The position numbers were made by a program, and so were the translations under genes. Under the pieces are notes generated by a model that was not told where the DNA came from, made no database searches, and worked only from the letters and a program-made list of their open reading frames with translations. Below, piece after piece: positions 1 to 9,558 of a DNA stretch of 64,000 nucleotides (position 1 is its first letter; every line of letters begins with the position of its first letter). The stretch comes from CAYQXJ01 sp964421565 (lineage in GTDB: Bacteria; Planctomycetota; Brocadiia; SM23-32), in assembly GCA_964421565.1 (NCBI GenBank), contig CAYQXJ010000001.1, positions 62,001 to 126,000 on the forward strand, written 5' to 3'.

Positions 1-31
1 GCAGGCCCGGCCGCCGCAGTGAGCAGGGCGC

Positions 32-2227
32 TCAGGCGACTACCTCGTAGTAGATCGTCGCGTACTGCCCTCCCAATGTAAACGCCGCCCCCCCGGCAAC
101 CCGACGTGTGGGCACGCAGGTGTCTGTGCGTCGGCCGGCGTGGTCCAGCGCCCAGACTGTGACACGATTGCGGCCCTTGAGCGTGATCGTCGCTTCCACG
201 GGTTCTATCAGCAGCGGCGGACCGCCGACCGATACCAGTTCAGTGTGGTCCTGGTTCCATTCCATGCCGGTGTTGCGGGCCCGAGCCACCGCGCTGATCA
301 GAAGGTGTGGTGAGTCGGCGATGCCCTGTTCGTAATCCAGGCTGGTCACCAGCAGCGACGCGAAGGGGCTTTCCAGCTCTATGAGCGTGCCGTCGAGGTC
401 GAAACGCCGTCCGCCGCCGAAGCCAACCACGCCCTGCGTGCAAGGCGTATCGACGATGACGAGTCCGCGCTCGCCGTACTGCCAGGTGAGCTGGCTCGTG
501 TTGCTGCGCACGAGGCGGCTGGACGGGTCCCACCACTGGTCCAGGTCCGCGCGTTCGTGTTCGCGGGGCTCCTCGGTGAATTCGATGAGTACGCGGCCGA
601 CGGCGAGCGCTTCGGAGGGAATCTCTCCCCGGAATACCTTCACGTCGCCCTCCTGCTCCACCCGCTCGTCGATATCTGGTCCGCCCTCCTGGAAGGCGGG
701 CACGCAGATGCGGCGCACGGCCACCGGCTGCCCCGGGGCCACGTCGCCGCGGCGGATCATGCGGGCCAGGACGGGGTACTGCCCCAGATGCAGGGGGCTG
801 TCAACGTTGTAGACGTTCCCCCCGGCCGACAGTGTATCCCACCACAGGTGTTCCGATGTGCGCGAGCAGAACTCGTAGGAAGCGTCCCAGTTCTGCAGCC
901 CCATGCCGTAGGCGGCGACCAGCGGAGCCGTCTCGGCGCCCCATTCGTCCGGGAGCACGCAGATCCATTCGCTGAAGGCGAAGGGCCGTTCGGCCACTTG
1001 CTGCATGCCAACTGACAGGAGGGCCGAACCAGCGCGCGCGAGCATGCTGGGGTTCTGCATCGGGCCCGGCGCCATGCGGTGCCGGCCGGCGCCGCGCCCG
1101 TAGTAGTTATGCCGGTCGATGAAGCCGACCAGGGCGTCGCTGTGCAGGTTGTAGTAATGCGGCATGCTGTGGCCCGCCTGCCAGCAGGAGCCGATGAGCG
1201 GCCCCCGGTAGCCGGTGGCACGTATGCTGCGCGCGACGCGGCTGTAGTAGTTGTTCTGTGTCTCGTAGAGGAACCGCGCCTGGTCGAGCAGGCGCTTGCG
1301 GCCGAGGGGGCTCTCGGCGAGGGCCTGGGGGGTATAGTGCTCGCATGAAGGTGCGGGGTAGACGGAGCAGTCAGCCAGGCTTTCTTCGCCAAGGGCTGCT
1401 TCGCCCCAGGCTTGCCGCAGCGCGGCCTCGGTGCCGTACTGGCGCCGCAACCACTCGCTGAAGATGCTGCAAAGAAGCCGTCTGTAGGTCGGGCATGCCT
1501 CGACGGCGCGCTCGGTTGCCGGCCAGAAGATGTCGTCCTCGTTCTGTATCTCGACGAAGGCGAGGGCGGGGTCCTCCGCATAGCGCAGGCCGCTATAGGG
1601 ATTGTGGTGCTTGAGTAGCCCGACCAGCAGTGCGACGTGGATCTCCTGCAGGTCGCGCGCAAAGTTGACCAGGCCCGAGTCGCCCCAGCTCGTCTCCTCG
1701 TGCCAGGCGGCTACTTCGTCGTAGGCGAGCAGTTGATCGCACTCGCCCGGCTGGACTTCGTGGCGAAATATGGGCGACCAGCCGTAGTAGATGCCTTTTT
1801 CGCGGAGCCGGTGGACGAAGTAGTCCATCCGGTCGAGCTTCTCAGGGTCCATGGTGGTGGAGTCGTCGCCCCCGAGCGCGATTCCCTGCGAGCCTGGATT
1901 GGTGAACTTGTGCAGGCGGATGCAGTTGACGCCGTACTTGGCCATGAAGCGGGTCCAGCGCTCGGCGACCTCTTTACTGCAGGCCGGATCGTCCCAGCAG
2001 ATGTTCGTGCCCCAGAACTTCACGGGCGTTCCGTCCTCGAACACGAACCGGCCCTCTTGCATACGCACGAAGCCGTGCTTGCCGGCGGGGGCGTCGAGCA
2101 GCTCGCCGGCGTCGATCACGCTCGGGCGGAAGTCCTCCTCCGGCTGCCACGGGAACCAATCTTCCCATTCGCCGGCCGTGCTGCAGGCTGCCAGCAACAG
2201 CGCCGCCACTGCAAGGCAGAGTATCAC
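32..2227 (-). CDS. Secreted clan GH-A (GH5-like) glycoside hydrolase lipoprotein, paralogue 1
   Basis: About 731 aa. The N-terminus is a lipoprotein signal (hydrophobic run ending in lipobox LAAC, Cys about residue 15), so it is probably membrane-anchored outside the cytoplasm. A TIM-barrel start follows (FWGTNICWDDPAC, then YGVNCIRLHKF). The candidate acid/base is E230 in EIQNED and the candidate nucleophile is E420 in AFSEW, 190 residues later, which fits clan GH-A. The C-terminal ~200 residues form a beta-rich domain shared with the proteins at 24383 and 34905. I placed the start at the GTG at 2227 because AGGGAGG lies 8 nt upstream; a GTG 9 nt earlier (2236) is too close to it. Family knowledge supports beta-glycan hydrolysis; the substrate is unknown. 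Confidence 0.75.
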   Translation of the reverse strand: MILCLAVAALLLAACSTAGEWEDWFPWQPEEDFRPSVIDAGELLDAPAGKHGFVRMQEGRFVFEDGTPVKFWGTNICWDDPACSKEVAERWTRFMAKYGVNCIRLHKFTNPGSQGIALGGDDSTTMDPEKLDRMDYFVHRLREKGIYYGWSPIFRHEVQPGECDQLLAYDEVAAWHEETSWGDSGLVNFARDLQEIHVALLVGLLKHHNPYSGLRYAEDPALAFVEIQNEDDIFWPATERAVEACPTYRRLLCSIFSEWLRRQYGTEAALRQAWGEAALGEESLADCSVYPAPSCEHYTPQALAESPLGRKRLLDQARFLYETQNNYYSRVARSIRATGYRGPLIGSCWQAGHSMPHYYNLHSDALVGFIDRHNYYGRGAGRHRMAPGPMQNPSMLARAGSALLSVGMQQVAERPFAFSEWICVLPDEWGAETAPLVAAYGMGLQNWDASYEFCSRTSEHLWWDTLSAGGNVYNVDSPLHLGQYPVLARMIRRGDVAPGQPVAVRRICVPAFQEGGPDIDERVEQEGDVKVFRGEIPSEALAVGRVLIEFTEEPREHERADLDQWWDPSSRLVRSNTSQLTWQYGERGLVIVDTPCTQGVVGFGGGRRFDLDGTLIELESPFASLLVTSLDYEQGIADSPHLLISAVARARNTGMEWNQDHTELVSVGGPPLLIEPVEATITLKGRNRVTVWALDHAGRRTDTCVPTRRVAGGAAFTLGGQYATIYYEVVA

Positions 2228-2350
2228 AGCCGCCACCTCCCTCCCGGAAGCTCGTCACACAGAGTATCGACAGAGGCGGGCGGTCAAGTCAAGCGCCCTG
2301 AGAGCACTGACGGAGGCCGACGGGCTGTGCCTCCCATATTACGGGCGCGC

Positions 2351-2821
2351 TCAGGCGGTTTTGATGGGCACCTGGATCTCGGTGACGAAGTCGTCCGGTT
2401 TCTTCACGTCCCCGTACATGACGTGGAACAGCTCGCGCGTGGGCTGCTCTTCGTCGTACTGGTAGCCCTTCTCACGCATCCACTCGAAGATTCCCTCGTA
2501 GACGGCCGGTATCTGGCTGTATGGCCCCTTGTGTGTGGCATAGGCGACCTTCACGGCGGGCAATTCCTTGCGCACGACGTCTTCCTCGCCCTCGTACTCC
2601 TCCTCGATCGGCAGGGCCACCTCAGCGCGAAGCTCCTCCTCGGCCACCTTCGCGGGGTCGTCATAGTAGAGGCCCATCGGGTCATCCGATCGCGGATGCC
2701 CGACACGCAGCAGCCAGGACATCAGAAAGTCCAGCTTGCTCTGTGTCTGATCATAGGATCCGGTGAAGGGCAGGGCCATCACCTCCATCGCGTCCACTTC
2801 CTTCACGTCGATATCGGCCAT
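2351..2821 (-). CDS. GyrI-like / AraC effector-binding domain protein
   Basis: 156 aa from ATG 2821, which has CGGAGG about 6 nt upstream. Sequence further upstream in the frame is Arg-rich and does not look coding. The residues fit the SOUL/GyrI-like small-molecule-binding fold: an N-terminal beta strand (VKEVDAMEVMALPFTG), a central LGLYYDDP-type strand (here MGLYYDDPAKV), and ATHKGPYSQIPAVYEGIFEW, the GPY motif typical of this family. No DNA-binding domain is present, so it is probably a stand-alone ligand-binding protein. Ligand and role are unknown. It sits alone between a glycosidase and ftsK and diverges from ftsK. Confidence 0.65.
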   Translation of the reverse strand: MADIDVKEVDAMEVMALPFTGSYDQTQSKLDFLMSWLLRVGHPRSDDPMGLYYDDPAKVAEEELRAEVALPIEEEYEGEEDVVRKELPAVKVAYATHKGPYSQIPAVYEGIFEWMREKGYQYDEEQPTRELFHVMYGDVKKPDDFVTEIQVPIKTA

Positions 2822-2952
2822 CTTGTCCTCCGGGTTGCGTCGGCGGCGCCGCTCAAAGCGCCGAGCAGGGCGAAACGGGAAGATACGTAGTCTTGCACGG
2901 CGCTGCCGCCTTGTCAAGCGGCGCGAGGGTGTTGCTCGCGGCCATGGCGCTT

Positions 2953-2982
2953 TTGCTTTTGGCCCCTGCGATTGCCTAACAT
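2953..2982 (+). promoter_or_regulatory. Candidate sigma70 promoter of ftsK
   Basis: TTGCTT (2953-2958), an 18-nt spacer and TAACAT (2977-2982) lie 41 nt before the ftsK start. The same -10 (TAACAT) recurs before the hydrogenase operon. Predicted by eye only. Confidence 0.35.
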
Positions 2983-3023
2983 ATTCAGGGCAGGAGAGGT
3001 GCGTTTATGGGGAGCGACAGCGC

Positions 3024-5321
3024 ATGGCCAGAGGCAAGGTGATCAGGGTGGTGGCCGGGTGCCTGGTTCTGGCGCTCGGCGCTTTCCTGCTGCTCAGCCT
3101 CATCACGCACGACCCGTCGCAGGGCCCATTCCCCGATCACCCGCCGAATGCTGGCGGCGGCAACGCCTGTGGCATCGCGGGGGCCTACGTCTCCGCCTAC
3201 GGCCTGGCACTGATCGGCTGGGCTGCCTACCTGCCAGCGGTGGTTGCCGTCGCGGCGGGGTTTGTACTGGTCACAGGCATGCGCTTAAGCGACGCTGGCT
3301 TCCGCATTGCGGGATTGGCGCTGCTGGGGTTCGGCATCGTGCTGGGGCTTGCCATCGTGCATGCCTCCAACCAGGGCGGGGCGAATGAGTACACCGCCGG
3401 CCCCGGCACAGCGGGCGGCGCAGCGGGCGTGCTGCTGGCGCGCTGGTTGTACCGGGGTGCAGGTCCACTGGGCACGCTCATACTGTTCGTTATGGCCTCG
3501 GTGCTCGGGGTCTTTCTGCTGGCCGGCGCCGAACTGGCGGCGCTGAGCGTGTGGCTGAAGCGCAATGCGGGCAAGGGGAGCGGGCGACTGCGTTCGCTGC
3601 TGACCGCCTGGAAGCCCGCCCGCTGGAAGGCAAAGCCGGCGGAACCGGTCCCCGCGCCCGGCTCTGATGGCACGGTCGCCCTCGATTTCGAGCTGGAGGA
3701 GTCGCCCGAGGCCGACCCCCAACCCGAACAACTCGACGAACAGGAGGAGCAAGAGCCTGAGATCATCCGCCCCATGCCGCGCAGTGCAGCGGTGGCCGAT
3801 GACGAGGACAGCGAGGAGCTGGACATTCACGAGCAAACACCCACGGCGGTGGACGGCGAGTTCAAGCTGCCGCCGGTTCGCCTGCTGGACGAGCTGGATA
3901 CGGCCTGGAGCGGGGAGGACGAGGCCGAACTGAAGGAGAAGGGCCGCGTGTTGCAGCGCACGCTCTCGGAGTTCAAGGTCGAGGCGCGCGTGGTCAGCAT
4001 GCGCCGTGGCCCGGTGATCACCATGTACGAGCTCTCGCTCGCGCCGGGCACCAAGCTCTCCAAGGTGGAGTCGCTGGCGGACGACCTGGCGATTGCCCTC
4101 AAGGCGCCGAATGTGCGTATTGTCGCCCCCTTGCCGGGCAAGAACACGGTCGGCATCGAAGTGCCGAACAACGAGCGCGAAACCGTCGGGCTGCGCGAGC
4201 TGATGGAGGACACGGCCGAGAAGCACCAGAAGATGCCGATACCGCTCTTTCTGGGCAAGGATACCGCCGGGAAGCCCCTCGTGCTCGACCTGGCACGCTG
4301 CCCTCACCTGCTGGTGGCCGGTGCGACCGGCTCCGGCAAGTCCGTGGCCATCAACGCCATGATCTCCAGCATCCTGATGACGCGCGTGCCGGACGAGGTC
4401 CAGTTGCTGCTGATCGACCCCAAATCCGTGGAGTTCAGCAGCTTCGCGCAGCTTCCGCATCTGATATGCCCGGTGGTTGCCGACATGAAGAAGGCGGCCT
4501 CGGTGCTGAAGTGGGCGTGCAAGAAGATGGACGAGCGCTATGCGCTGCTCTCGCGCGTCGGGGTGCGCAACCTGAGCGGCTACAACGCCCTTGGGGAAGA
4601 AGAGATACGACGTCGCCTGGAGGCCGAGGATGACGAGGCCCTGGCGGACGACGTGCCGTTTCACATGCCGCACATCGTGATCATCGTGGACGAGTTCGGC
4701 GAGCTGATGATGGTGGCGGCCAAGGAGGTCGAACACAGCGTCATCCGCCTCTCGCAGAAAGCTCGCGCCATCGGCATACACCTGATCTGTGCCACGCAGC
4801 GGCCCTCGGTAGACGTGATCACCGGCCTGATCAAGTCCAATATGCCCGCCCGCGTGGCCTTCCAGGTGGCTTCGAAGGTCGACTCCCGCACCATCCTCGA
4901 CCGCAACGGGGCGGAGCTGCTGCTCGGCCGTGGTGACATGCTGCTGATGCCGCCCGACGCCTCGGACCTGCACCGGGCGCAGGGATCGTTCGTGTCCGAG
5001 GCGGAGGTGGAGCGGCTGGTCGAGTTCTGGGAGCGGCAGGGGGACCCGCAGTTCCGCGCCGACTTGCGGGAGTACCACGCCGCGCAGCAAGCCGGCGACG
5101 AGCGGGACGAGCTGTTCGAAGATGCGGTGCGCATAGTGCTCGACAGTCAGCGCGGCTCGGTCTCGCTGCTGCAGCGCAGGCTGAGCATCGGGTACTCGCG
5201 GGCAGCGCGGCTTATTGATATGATGGCGGAAGCGGGCATTGTCGGCCCGTACCGAGGCAGCCAGGCCCGACGCGTGATGATGACCCTGCAGGAGTGGGAC
5301 AAAGCTCACGCAAACGCCTGA
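3024..5321 (+). CDS. ftsK: DNA translocase FtsK/SpoIIIE
   Basis: 765 aa. It pumps chromosomal DNA through the division septum and helps resolve dimers. Residues 1-180 hold several membrane segments (GCLVLALGAFLLLSL; LIGWAAYLPAVVAVAAGF). A short acidic linker follows (about 215-290, with EEQEPEIIRP), then the RecA-like motor with Walker A GATGSGKS (433-440) and Walker B IVIIVDEFGEL (about 553). The C-terminal winged-helix gamma domain (SIGYSRAARLIDMM, about 720) reads the KOPS-type polarity signal. I chose ATG 3024 because GGGGAG lies about 9 nt upstream and the hydrophobic region begins directly after it. The linker is much shorter than in E. coli. rimO follows after 40 nt, probably in the same transcript. 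Confidence 0.95.
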   Translation: MARGKVIRVVAGCLVLALGAFLLLSLITHDPSQGPFPDHPPNAGGGNACGIAGAYVSAYGLALIGWAAYLPAVVAVAAGFVLVTGMRLSDAGFRIAGLALLGFGIVLGLAIVHASNQGGANEYTAGPGTAGGAAGVLLARWLYRGAGPLGTLILFVMASVLGVFLLAGAELAALSVWLKRNAGKGSGRLRSLLTAWKPARWKAKPAEPVPAPGSDGTVALDFELEESPEADPQPEQLDEQEEQEPEIIRPMPRSAAVADDEDSEELDIHEQTPTAVDGEFKLPPVRLLDELDTAWSGEDEAELKEKGRVLQRTLSEFKVEARVVSMRRGPVITMYELSLAPGTKLSKVESLADDLAIALKAPNVRIVAPLPGKNTVGIEVPNNERETVGLRELMEDTAEKHQKMPIPLFLGKDTAGKPLVLDLARCPHLLVAGATGSGKSVAINAMISSILMTRVPDEVQLLLIDPKSVEFSSFAQLPHLICPVVADMKKAASVLKWACKKMDERYALLSRVGVRNLSGYNALGEEEIRRRLEAEDDEALADDVPFHMPHIVIIVDEFGELMMVAAKEVEHSVIRLSQKARAIGIHLICATQRPSVDVITGLIKSNMPARVAFQVASKVDSRTILDRNGAELLLGRGDMLLMPPDASDLHRAQGSFVSEAEVERLVEFWERQGDPQFRADLREYHAAQQAGDERDELFEDAVRIVLDSQRGSVSLLQRRLSIGYSRAARLIDMMAEAGIVGPYRGSQARRVMMTLQEWDKAHANA

Positions 5322-5361
5322 GACTGCCCTTTCCGTCCGAACTCAGCGGTCACCGTTCGCC

Positions 5362-6681
5362 ATGTGTCGGCCCACCGTTGCCCTGCTCTCGCTCGGATGC
5401 GCCAAGAACCTGGTCGACTCCGAGCATATCGCGTCGCTGTTGGAATGCAACGGCGTGCGCGTGGTGCACCAGGCGGGCACGGCGGACGTTGTGATCGTCA
5501 ACACCTGTGGGTTCATCGATCCGGCGAAGCAGGAGTCCGTGGATGCGATCCTGGATGTGGCGGAGGATCTCGCCCACGGTGCAGCGCTGATCGTAACCGG
5601 TTGTCTGAGCCAGCGCTACGGCGAACAGTTGCGCGACCTGCTGCCGGAGGTCGACGCCTTTGTCGGCCTGGATCCGGAGCTGACGGCCCGGCGGGCGCTG
5701 GAGTCGCTCGGTATTGAGCCGCGGGAGCCGGCCGGGTTCCTGCGCAGCCGCGCCCTGACGCCGACGTCGTGGAGCTACCTGCGCATAGCTGAGGGCTGCG
5801 ACAACCGATGCGCCTACTGCGCCATACCTACCATACGAGGACCCCTGTGCAGCCGGCCGCGCGAGCAACTGGAGGCCGAAGCGCGCCTGCTTGCCGCGCG
5901 CGGCGTGCGGGAGCTGAACATCATCGCGCAGGACACGACCGCCTGGGGCCTGGACCGCTTCGGCGAGCCACGGCTGCACGAGCTGTTGCGTGACCTGTGC
6001 GCCATTGACGAGTTACGGTGGGTCCGTGTGCTCTACATGCATCCGGCGCACATTTACGATGAACTGATCGACCTTCTTGCGGCCGAGCCGAAGATATGCC
6101 CCTACGTGGACGTGCCGCTCCAGCATGTGAGCGACCGCATCCTGCAGGCCATGGGGCGAGCAGTCTCACGCGGGCGGATCGAGGATCTGCTCAACTCGCT
6201 GCGTTCTCGCATACCCGGTGTGACCCTTCGCACAACGTTCATCGTAGGGTTCCCGGGCGAGACCGAGGACGAGTTCGAGGACCTGCTGGGCTTCGTCCGG
6301 CAGCAGCACATAGAGCGGGTGGGCTGTTTCGCCTACTCGCGCGAGGAGGGCACGCCCGCGGCAGACATGGCGCCGCAGGTGCCGCAGGATATGAGCCGGG
6401 CGAGAGTCCAGCGCCTGATGAGCGCGCAACAGCAGATCGCCTTCGCCCTGGCGGCCGAAAGGGCGGGCGAGCGCACGAGCGTGCTTATCGAGGAAGCGGT
6501 TGACCAGGGAACGTACGTCGGGCGCAGTCCGCACGAGGCGCCGGACGTGGACCCGGTGATCTACGTGGCGAGTCAGCGCGCGCTGGAGGCAGGCCGGTTC
6601 ATTGACGCAGAGATCGTAGGCTCCGAGGGCTATGACTGTCTGGCGGTTGACCTGGAGGGAGGCGATGAGTCTGAGGGATAG
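5362..6681 (+). CDS. rimO: Ribosomal protein S12 methylthiotransferase RimO
   Basis: 439 aa radical SAM enzyme that methylthiolates an Asp of ribosomal protein S12. The N-terminal UPF0004 domain begins SLGCAKNLVDSE, the signature that separates RimO from MiaB, with further cluster cysteines in NTCGF and VTGCLSQRY. The SAM cluster motif is CDNRCAYC (C146, C150, C153). A C-terminal TRAM-like beta domain (residues ~375-435) should contact substrate. Its 3' end overlaps pgpA by 17 nt, so the two are probably translationally coupled. The upstream ribosome binding site is weak. Confidence 0.93.
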   Translation: MCRPTVALLSLGCAKNLVDSEHIASLLECNGVRVVHQAGTADVVIVNTCGFIDPAKQESVDAILDVAEDLAHGAALIVTGCLSQRYGEQLRDLLPEVDAFVGLDPELTARRALESLGIEPREPAGFLRSRALTPTSWSYLRIAEGCDNRCAYCAIPTIRGPLCSRPREQLEAEARLLAARGVRELNIIAQDTTAWGLDRFGEPRLHELLRDLCAIDELRWVRVLYMHPAHIYDELIDLLAAEPKICPYVDVPLQHVSDRILQAMGRAVSRGRIEDLLNSLRSRIPGVTLRTTFIVGFPGETEDEFEDLLGFVRQQHIERVGCFAYSREEGTPAADMAPQVPQDMSRARVQRLMSAQQQIAFALAAERAGERTSVLIEEAVDQGTYVGRSPHEAPDVDPVIYVASQRALEAGRFIDAEIVGSEGYDCLAVDLEGGDESEG

Positions 6682-7159
6682 TGCGGCGCGCTGGGTTTCT
6701 TCGTGTCTTGGCCTCGGTTACTTGCCCGTCGCGCCCGGCACGTGGGCCTCGGCGGGGGCAGGCATCATTTATCTGGCGCTGCGCCGCCTGCCACTTCCGC
6801 TCGCTTTGAGCCTGACCGCTGTCCTTGCGGCAGTGGCCCTGCTGGCCGGGCTGCTGGTCTATCCCCGGGCGGAGGTCCTGTTCGGAGCGCCGGACGCGAC
6901 GCATTTCGTGCTGGACGAAGCAGCCGGCTACTGGCTTACAGTCCTTCTGTTCCAGTGGCGCGGGCCGCTGTGGACGGCCGCCGCAGCCTTTGTGGCTTTT
7001 CGCGTCTTCGACATATGGAAACCCTTTCCCATTCGGCGCCTGGAGCGGTTGCCGGGCGGATGGGGCGTGATGGCGGACGATCTGGCGGCGGGGGTTGCTT
7101 CTGCCGTGGTGTTGTGGGCGCTGTGCCACGGGGTGGCAGAACGCCTGGCGGGATGGTGA
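6665..7159 (+). CDS. pgpA: Phosphatidylglycerophosphatase A
   Basis: 164 aa integral membrane phosphatase converting phosphatidylglycerol phosphate to phosphatidylglycerol. The family pattern is clear: GLGYLPVAPGTWAS near the N-terminus, LDEAAGYWLT (usually DE.G), and FRVFDIWKPFPIRRLERLPGGWGVMADDLAAG, the hallmark PgpA block given here from about residue 112. Start ATG 6665 follows GGAGGGAGGCG and lies inside the rimO 3' end. Three to four membrane segments are visible. It is followed directly by birA (stop at 7159). Confidence 0.92.
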   Translation: MSLRDSAARWVSSCLGLGYLPVAPGTWASAGAGIIYLALRRLPLPLALSLTAVLAAVALLAGLLVYPRAEVLFGAPDATHFVLDEAAGYWLTVLLFQWRGPLWTAAAAFVAFRVFDIWKPFPIRRLERLPGGWGVMADDLAAGVASAVVLWALCHGVAERLAGW

Positions 7160-7161
7160 GC

Positions 7162-7971
7162 ATGGAGCTTGATGAGGACAAAGTCTTCGGGCGGCTTCAC
7201 CGGCCGGTGCTGGTAGGCTCGGCCGGCGAAGTGCGGGCGTGCGTCGCTTCGACGATGGACGTGGCGCGCCGCCGTGCAGAGCAGGGGGTCGAGGACGGCT
7301 ACGTGGTGCTGGCGGAGCACCAGACTGCCGGCCGCGGTCGCGAAGGAGCATGGCAGTGCCCGCCCGGCATGGGCGTGCTGCTCAGCGTGGTGCTGCGCCC
7401 GCGCCTGCCGCAATCGGAGCAGAAAGTGGTGGTGCTCCTCGGGGCGGTGGCGGCGGCCGAAAGCGCCAGACGCCTGGGAGTGGACGCGCAGATCAAATGG
7501 CCGAACGACGTTGTAGTCGCCGCCGAAGAGCACGACGGCCTGCGTGTGCGCAAGCTCGGCGGCGTGCTGGCCGAGCGGGTCAGGGCAGGGGACGGCCCCG
7601 GTGCACACGTGCTCGGCGTCGGGCTGAACGTCAACCAGGGGCGCGCCCACTTGCCCGCCCGAACGGCCTACGAGGCGACCTCGCTGCGGCTCGAAGCCGG
7701 CCGCACTTTCGATCGCAACAAGGTCGCCCGCATGCTGCTGCAAGAGCTGAACTGCTGGTACCACCGCCTGCGAATGGGGCAGCCGGAGCTGATACTGGCT
7801 CGCTGGCGCAGGCTCAGTTGCCTGCTGCGCCGGCATGTGCGTGCCCGCGTCGGCGGCGAGGAGCTGAGCGGAACCGTTCTCGGCATCCGCAGCTCGGGGG
7901 AGCTGATCTTCCGCCAGGAGGACGGCCGGCGCCGCCTGCTCAGCGACGGCAGGACAGAACTGCTGTTGTAA
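7162..7971 (+). CDS. birA: Biotin--[acetyl-CoA-carboxylase] ligase, monofunctional
   Basis: 269 aa. It activates biotin with ATP and transfers it to a carboxyl-carrier lysine. Motifs seen: AEHQTAGRGREGAWQ (biotinyl-AMP loop, canonically GRGR.G), IKWPNDVV, KLGGVLAE and VLGVGLNVNQ. A C-terminal SH3-like domain ends the protein (GTVLGIRSSGELIF). The N-terminal winged-helix DNA-binding domain of bifunctional BirA is absent, so this copy should not repress transcription. The start could also be the in-frame ATG at 7153, which overlaps the pgpA stop. Confidence 0.9.
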   Translation: MELDEDKVFGRLHRPVLVGSAGEVRACVASTMDVARRRAEQGVEDGYVVLAEHQTAGRGREGAWQCPPGMGVLLSVVLRPRLPQSEQKVVVLLGAVAAAESARRLGVDAQIKWPNDVVVAAEEHDGLRVRKLGGVLAERVRAGDGPGAHVLGVGLNVNQGRAHLPARTAYEATSLRLEAGRTFDRNKVARMLLQELNCWYHRLRMGQPELILARWRRLSCLLRRHVRARVGGEELSGTVLGIRSSGELIFRQEDGRRRLLSDGRTELLL

Positions 7972-8088
7972 GGCGGACACTCCCCGCCGATGCCGGGCAC
8001 TCCGTTGACCGCCGCCGAGGGCGGCGATACCATGGACATCGGCCTGTGCCCCTGCCCGAATGTCCGTTCACGTGAATGGAGCGCTAGG

Positions 8089-9534
8089 ATGCTTGAGCAC
8101 CTCAGAAGCGTCCGCCCCGTCCGCCTCGGCTTCCTGCCCACTCACCGCTGGGGCGTCTTCGATATCGACGTTGCCGTGCGCGAGAAGCGCAGGATACAGG
8201 CCAGGCTGCAGGAGCTGGGCATTGACTTTGTCGGCCTGGATTGGCTGAACGATGCGGGCCTGATGTACGAACCCACCGACGCCGAACTGGTGGAGGAGCG
8301 ATTCCGCCAGGAGGGAGTGGACGCCATCTTCGCTGCTCACTGCAACTTCGGTGAGGAGGCGGCGGTCGGCCGCGTTTGCTCTTTGCTTCGCAAGCCTGTG
8401 CTGTTGTGGGGACCGCGCGACGAGGCGCCCGGACCCGCCGGCGAGCGCGAGCGGGACACCCAATGCGGCCTGTTCGCCACCAGCAAGCTGCTGCGCCGCA
8501 TCGGCGTGCCTTTCACCTATGTAACCAACTGCCGCCTGGATGATGCGCTGCTTGAGCGTGGACTAGACACCTTCCTGCGGGCGGCGACGGTCGCCACCTC
8601 CGTGCGCGGGGCGCGGATAGGGCAGGTGTCGACGCGGCCGACCCCCTTCACCAGTACGATGTGCAACGAGAGCGAACTGCTGGAACGCTGGGGTATCGAG
8701 GTGGTGCCGGCGCAACTGCCGAACGTGATCGCGGATGTCCGTGACCGCACGGACAGCGACGACGTGAGCGAAGAGCTGGAACGCATGGGGAGCCGCCTGG
8801 ACCTGTCGGCAGTTGAGCAGGACGCCCGACGGCGGCTGGCTGCGCTGAAGCTGGTGCTTCAGGATTGGGCCGTAGAGCAGCGGCTCGAGGCGGTGGCGAT
8901 CCACTGCTGGGACGCGATCGCGCTGCCGCTCGGCGTTGTGCCCTGCGTTGTCAACGGCTTGCTCTCGGAAGTGGGACTGCCTGTAGCGTGCGAGACGGAT
9001 GTGAACGGGGCCGTGACGGCCGTCGCCCTCCAGGCGGCGGCGCTGGGGGAATCGCCGACGTTCTTCGCCGACCTGACCATCCGCCATCCTGAGAACGACG
9101 ACGCCGAGCTGCTCTGGCACTGCGGCCCGTTCCCCGTGGCCCTCGCCGCAGAGGACGCCGAGCCCGCCGTCGGCGGGCACTACATGCGCAAGGAAGGGGC
9201 GTCCGGTGTCGGGCACTTCCGCATCCGTGGCGGCGACGTGACACTGGGCCGCTTCGACGGTGACAACGGCGGGTATCGCTTCCTGATCGGGCATGCGCGG
9301 GGCTGTGACGGCCCGCCGACGCGCGGCACGTACCTCTGGGTGCAGACGGGCAACTGGCCGCTGTGGGAAGAGAAGCTCATCTACGGGCCCTATATCCATC
9401 ACGTTGTGGGTGTGCACGGGAAGTTCGCGGCGGCGCTGCATGAGGGCATGCGCTACCTCGGCGTTGAGACCGAATGCGTAGAACCCGATGAAGCGCAGAT
9501 CCGGGCGTACCTGCGCGGGCAGCATGACTTCTGA
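8089..9534 (+). CDS. L-fucose/L-arabinose isomerase family protein
   Basis: About 481 aa. Fold and spacing resemble the FucI/AraA superfamily: an N-terminal Rossmann part (RPVRLGFLPTHRWGVFDIDVA), TKPVLLWG-type segment (here RKPVLLWGPRDE), a middle domain with metal-ligand candidates (CETDVNGAVTAV), and a C-terminal HHVVGVHGKF that supplies a His. Known members interconvert aldoses and ketoses with Mn2+. No kinase or aldolase lies nearby, so substrate and pathway are unknown. ATG 8089 has GGAG 7 nt upstream; an in-frame ATG at 8032 would add 19 residues. Confidence 0.7.
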   Translation: MLEHLRSVRPVRLGFLPTHRWGVFDIDVAVREKRRIQARLQELGIDFVGLDWLNDAGLMYEPTDAELVEERFRQEGVDAIFAAHCNFGEEAAVGRVCSLLRKPVLLWGPRDEAPGPAGERERDTQCGLFATSKLLRRIGVPFTYVTNCRLDDALLERGLDTFLRAATVATSVRGARIGQVSTRPTPFTSTMCNESELLERWGIEVVPAQLPNVIADVRDRTDSDDVSEELERMGSRLDLSAVEQDARRRLAALKLVLQDWAVEQRLEAVAIHCWDAIALPLGVVPCVVNGLLSEVGLPVACETDVNGAVTAVALQAAALGESPTFFADLTIRHPENDDAELLWHCGPFPVALAAEDAEPAVGGHYMRKEGASGVGHFRIRGGDVTLGRFDGDNGGYRFLIGHARGCDGPPTRGTYLWVQTGNWPLWEEKLIYGPYIHHVVGVHGKFAAALHEGMRYLGVETECVEPDEAQIRAYLRGQHDF

Positions 9535-9558
9535 CGACTCACCACGGAGAGCCTCGCG

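Noticed and set aside
3285..5309. Long frame antisense to ftsK
   Set aside because: Same reason; ftsK motifs on the plus strand are complete.
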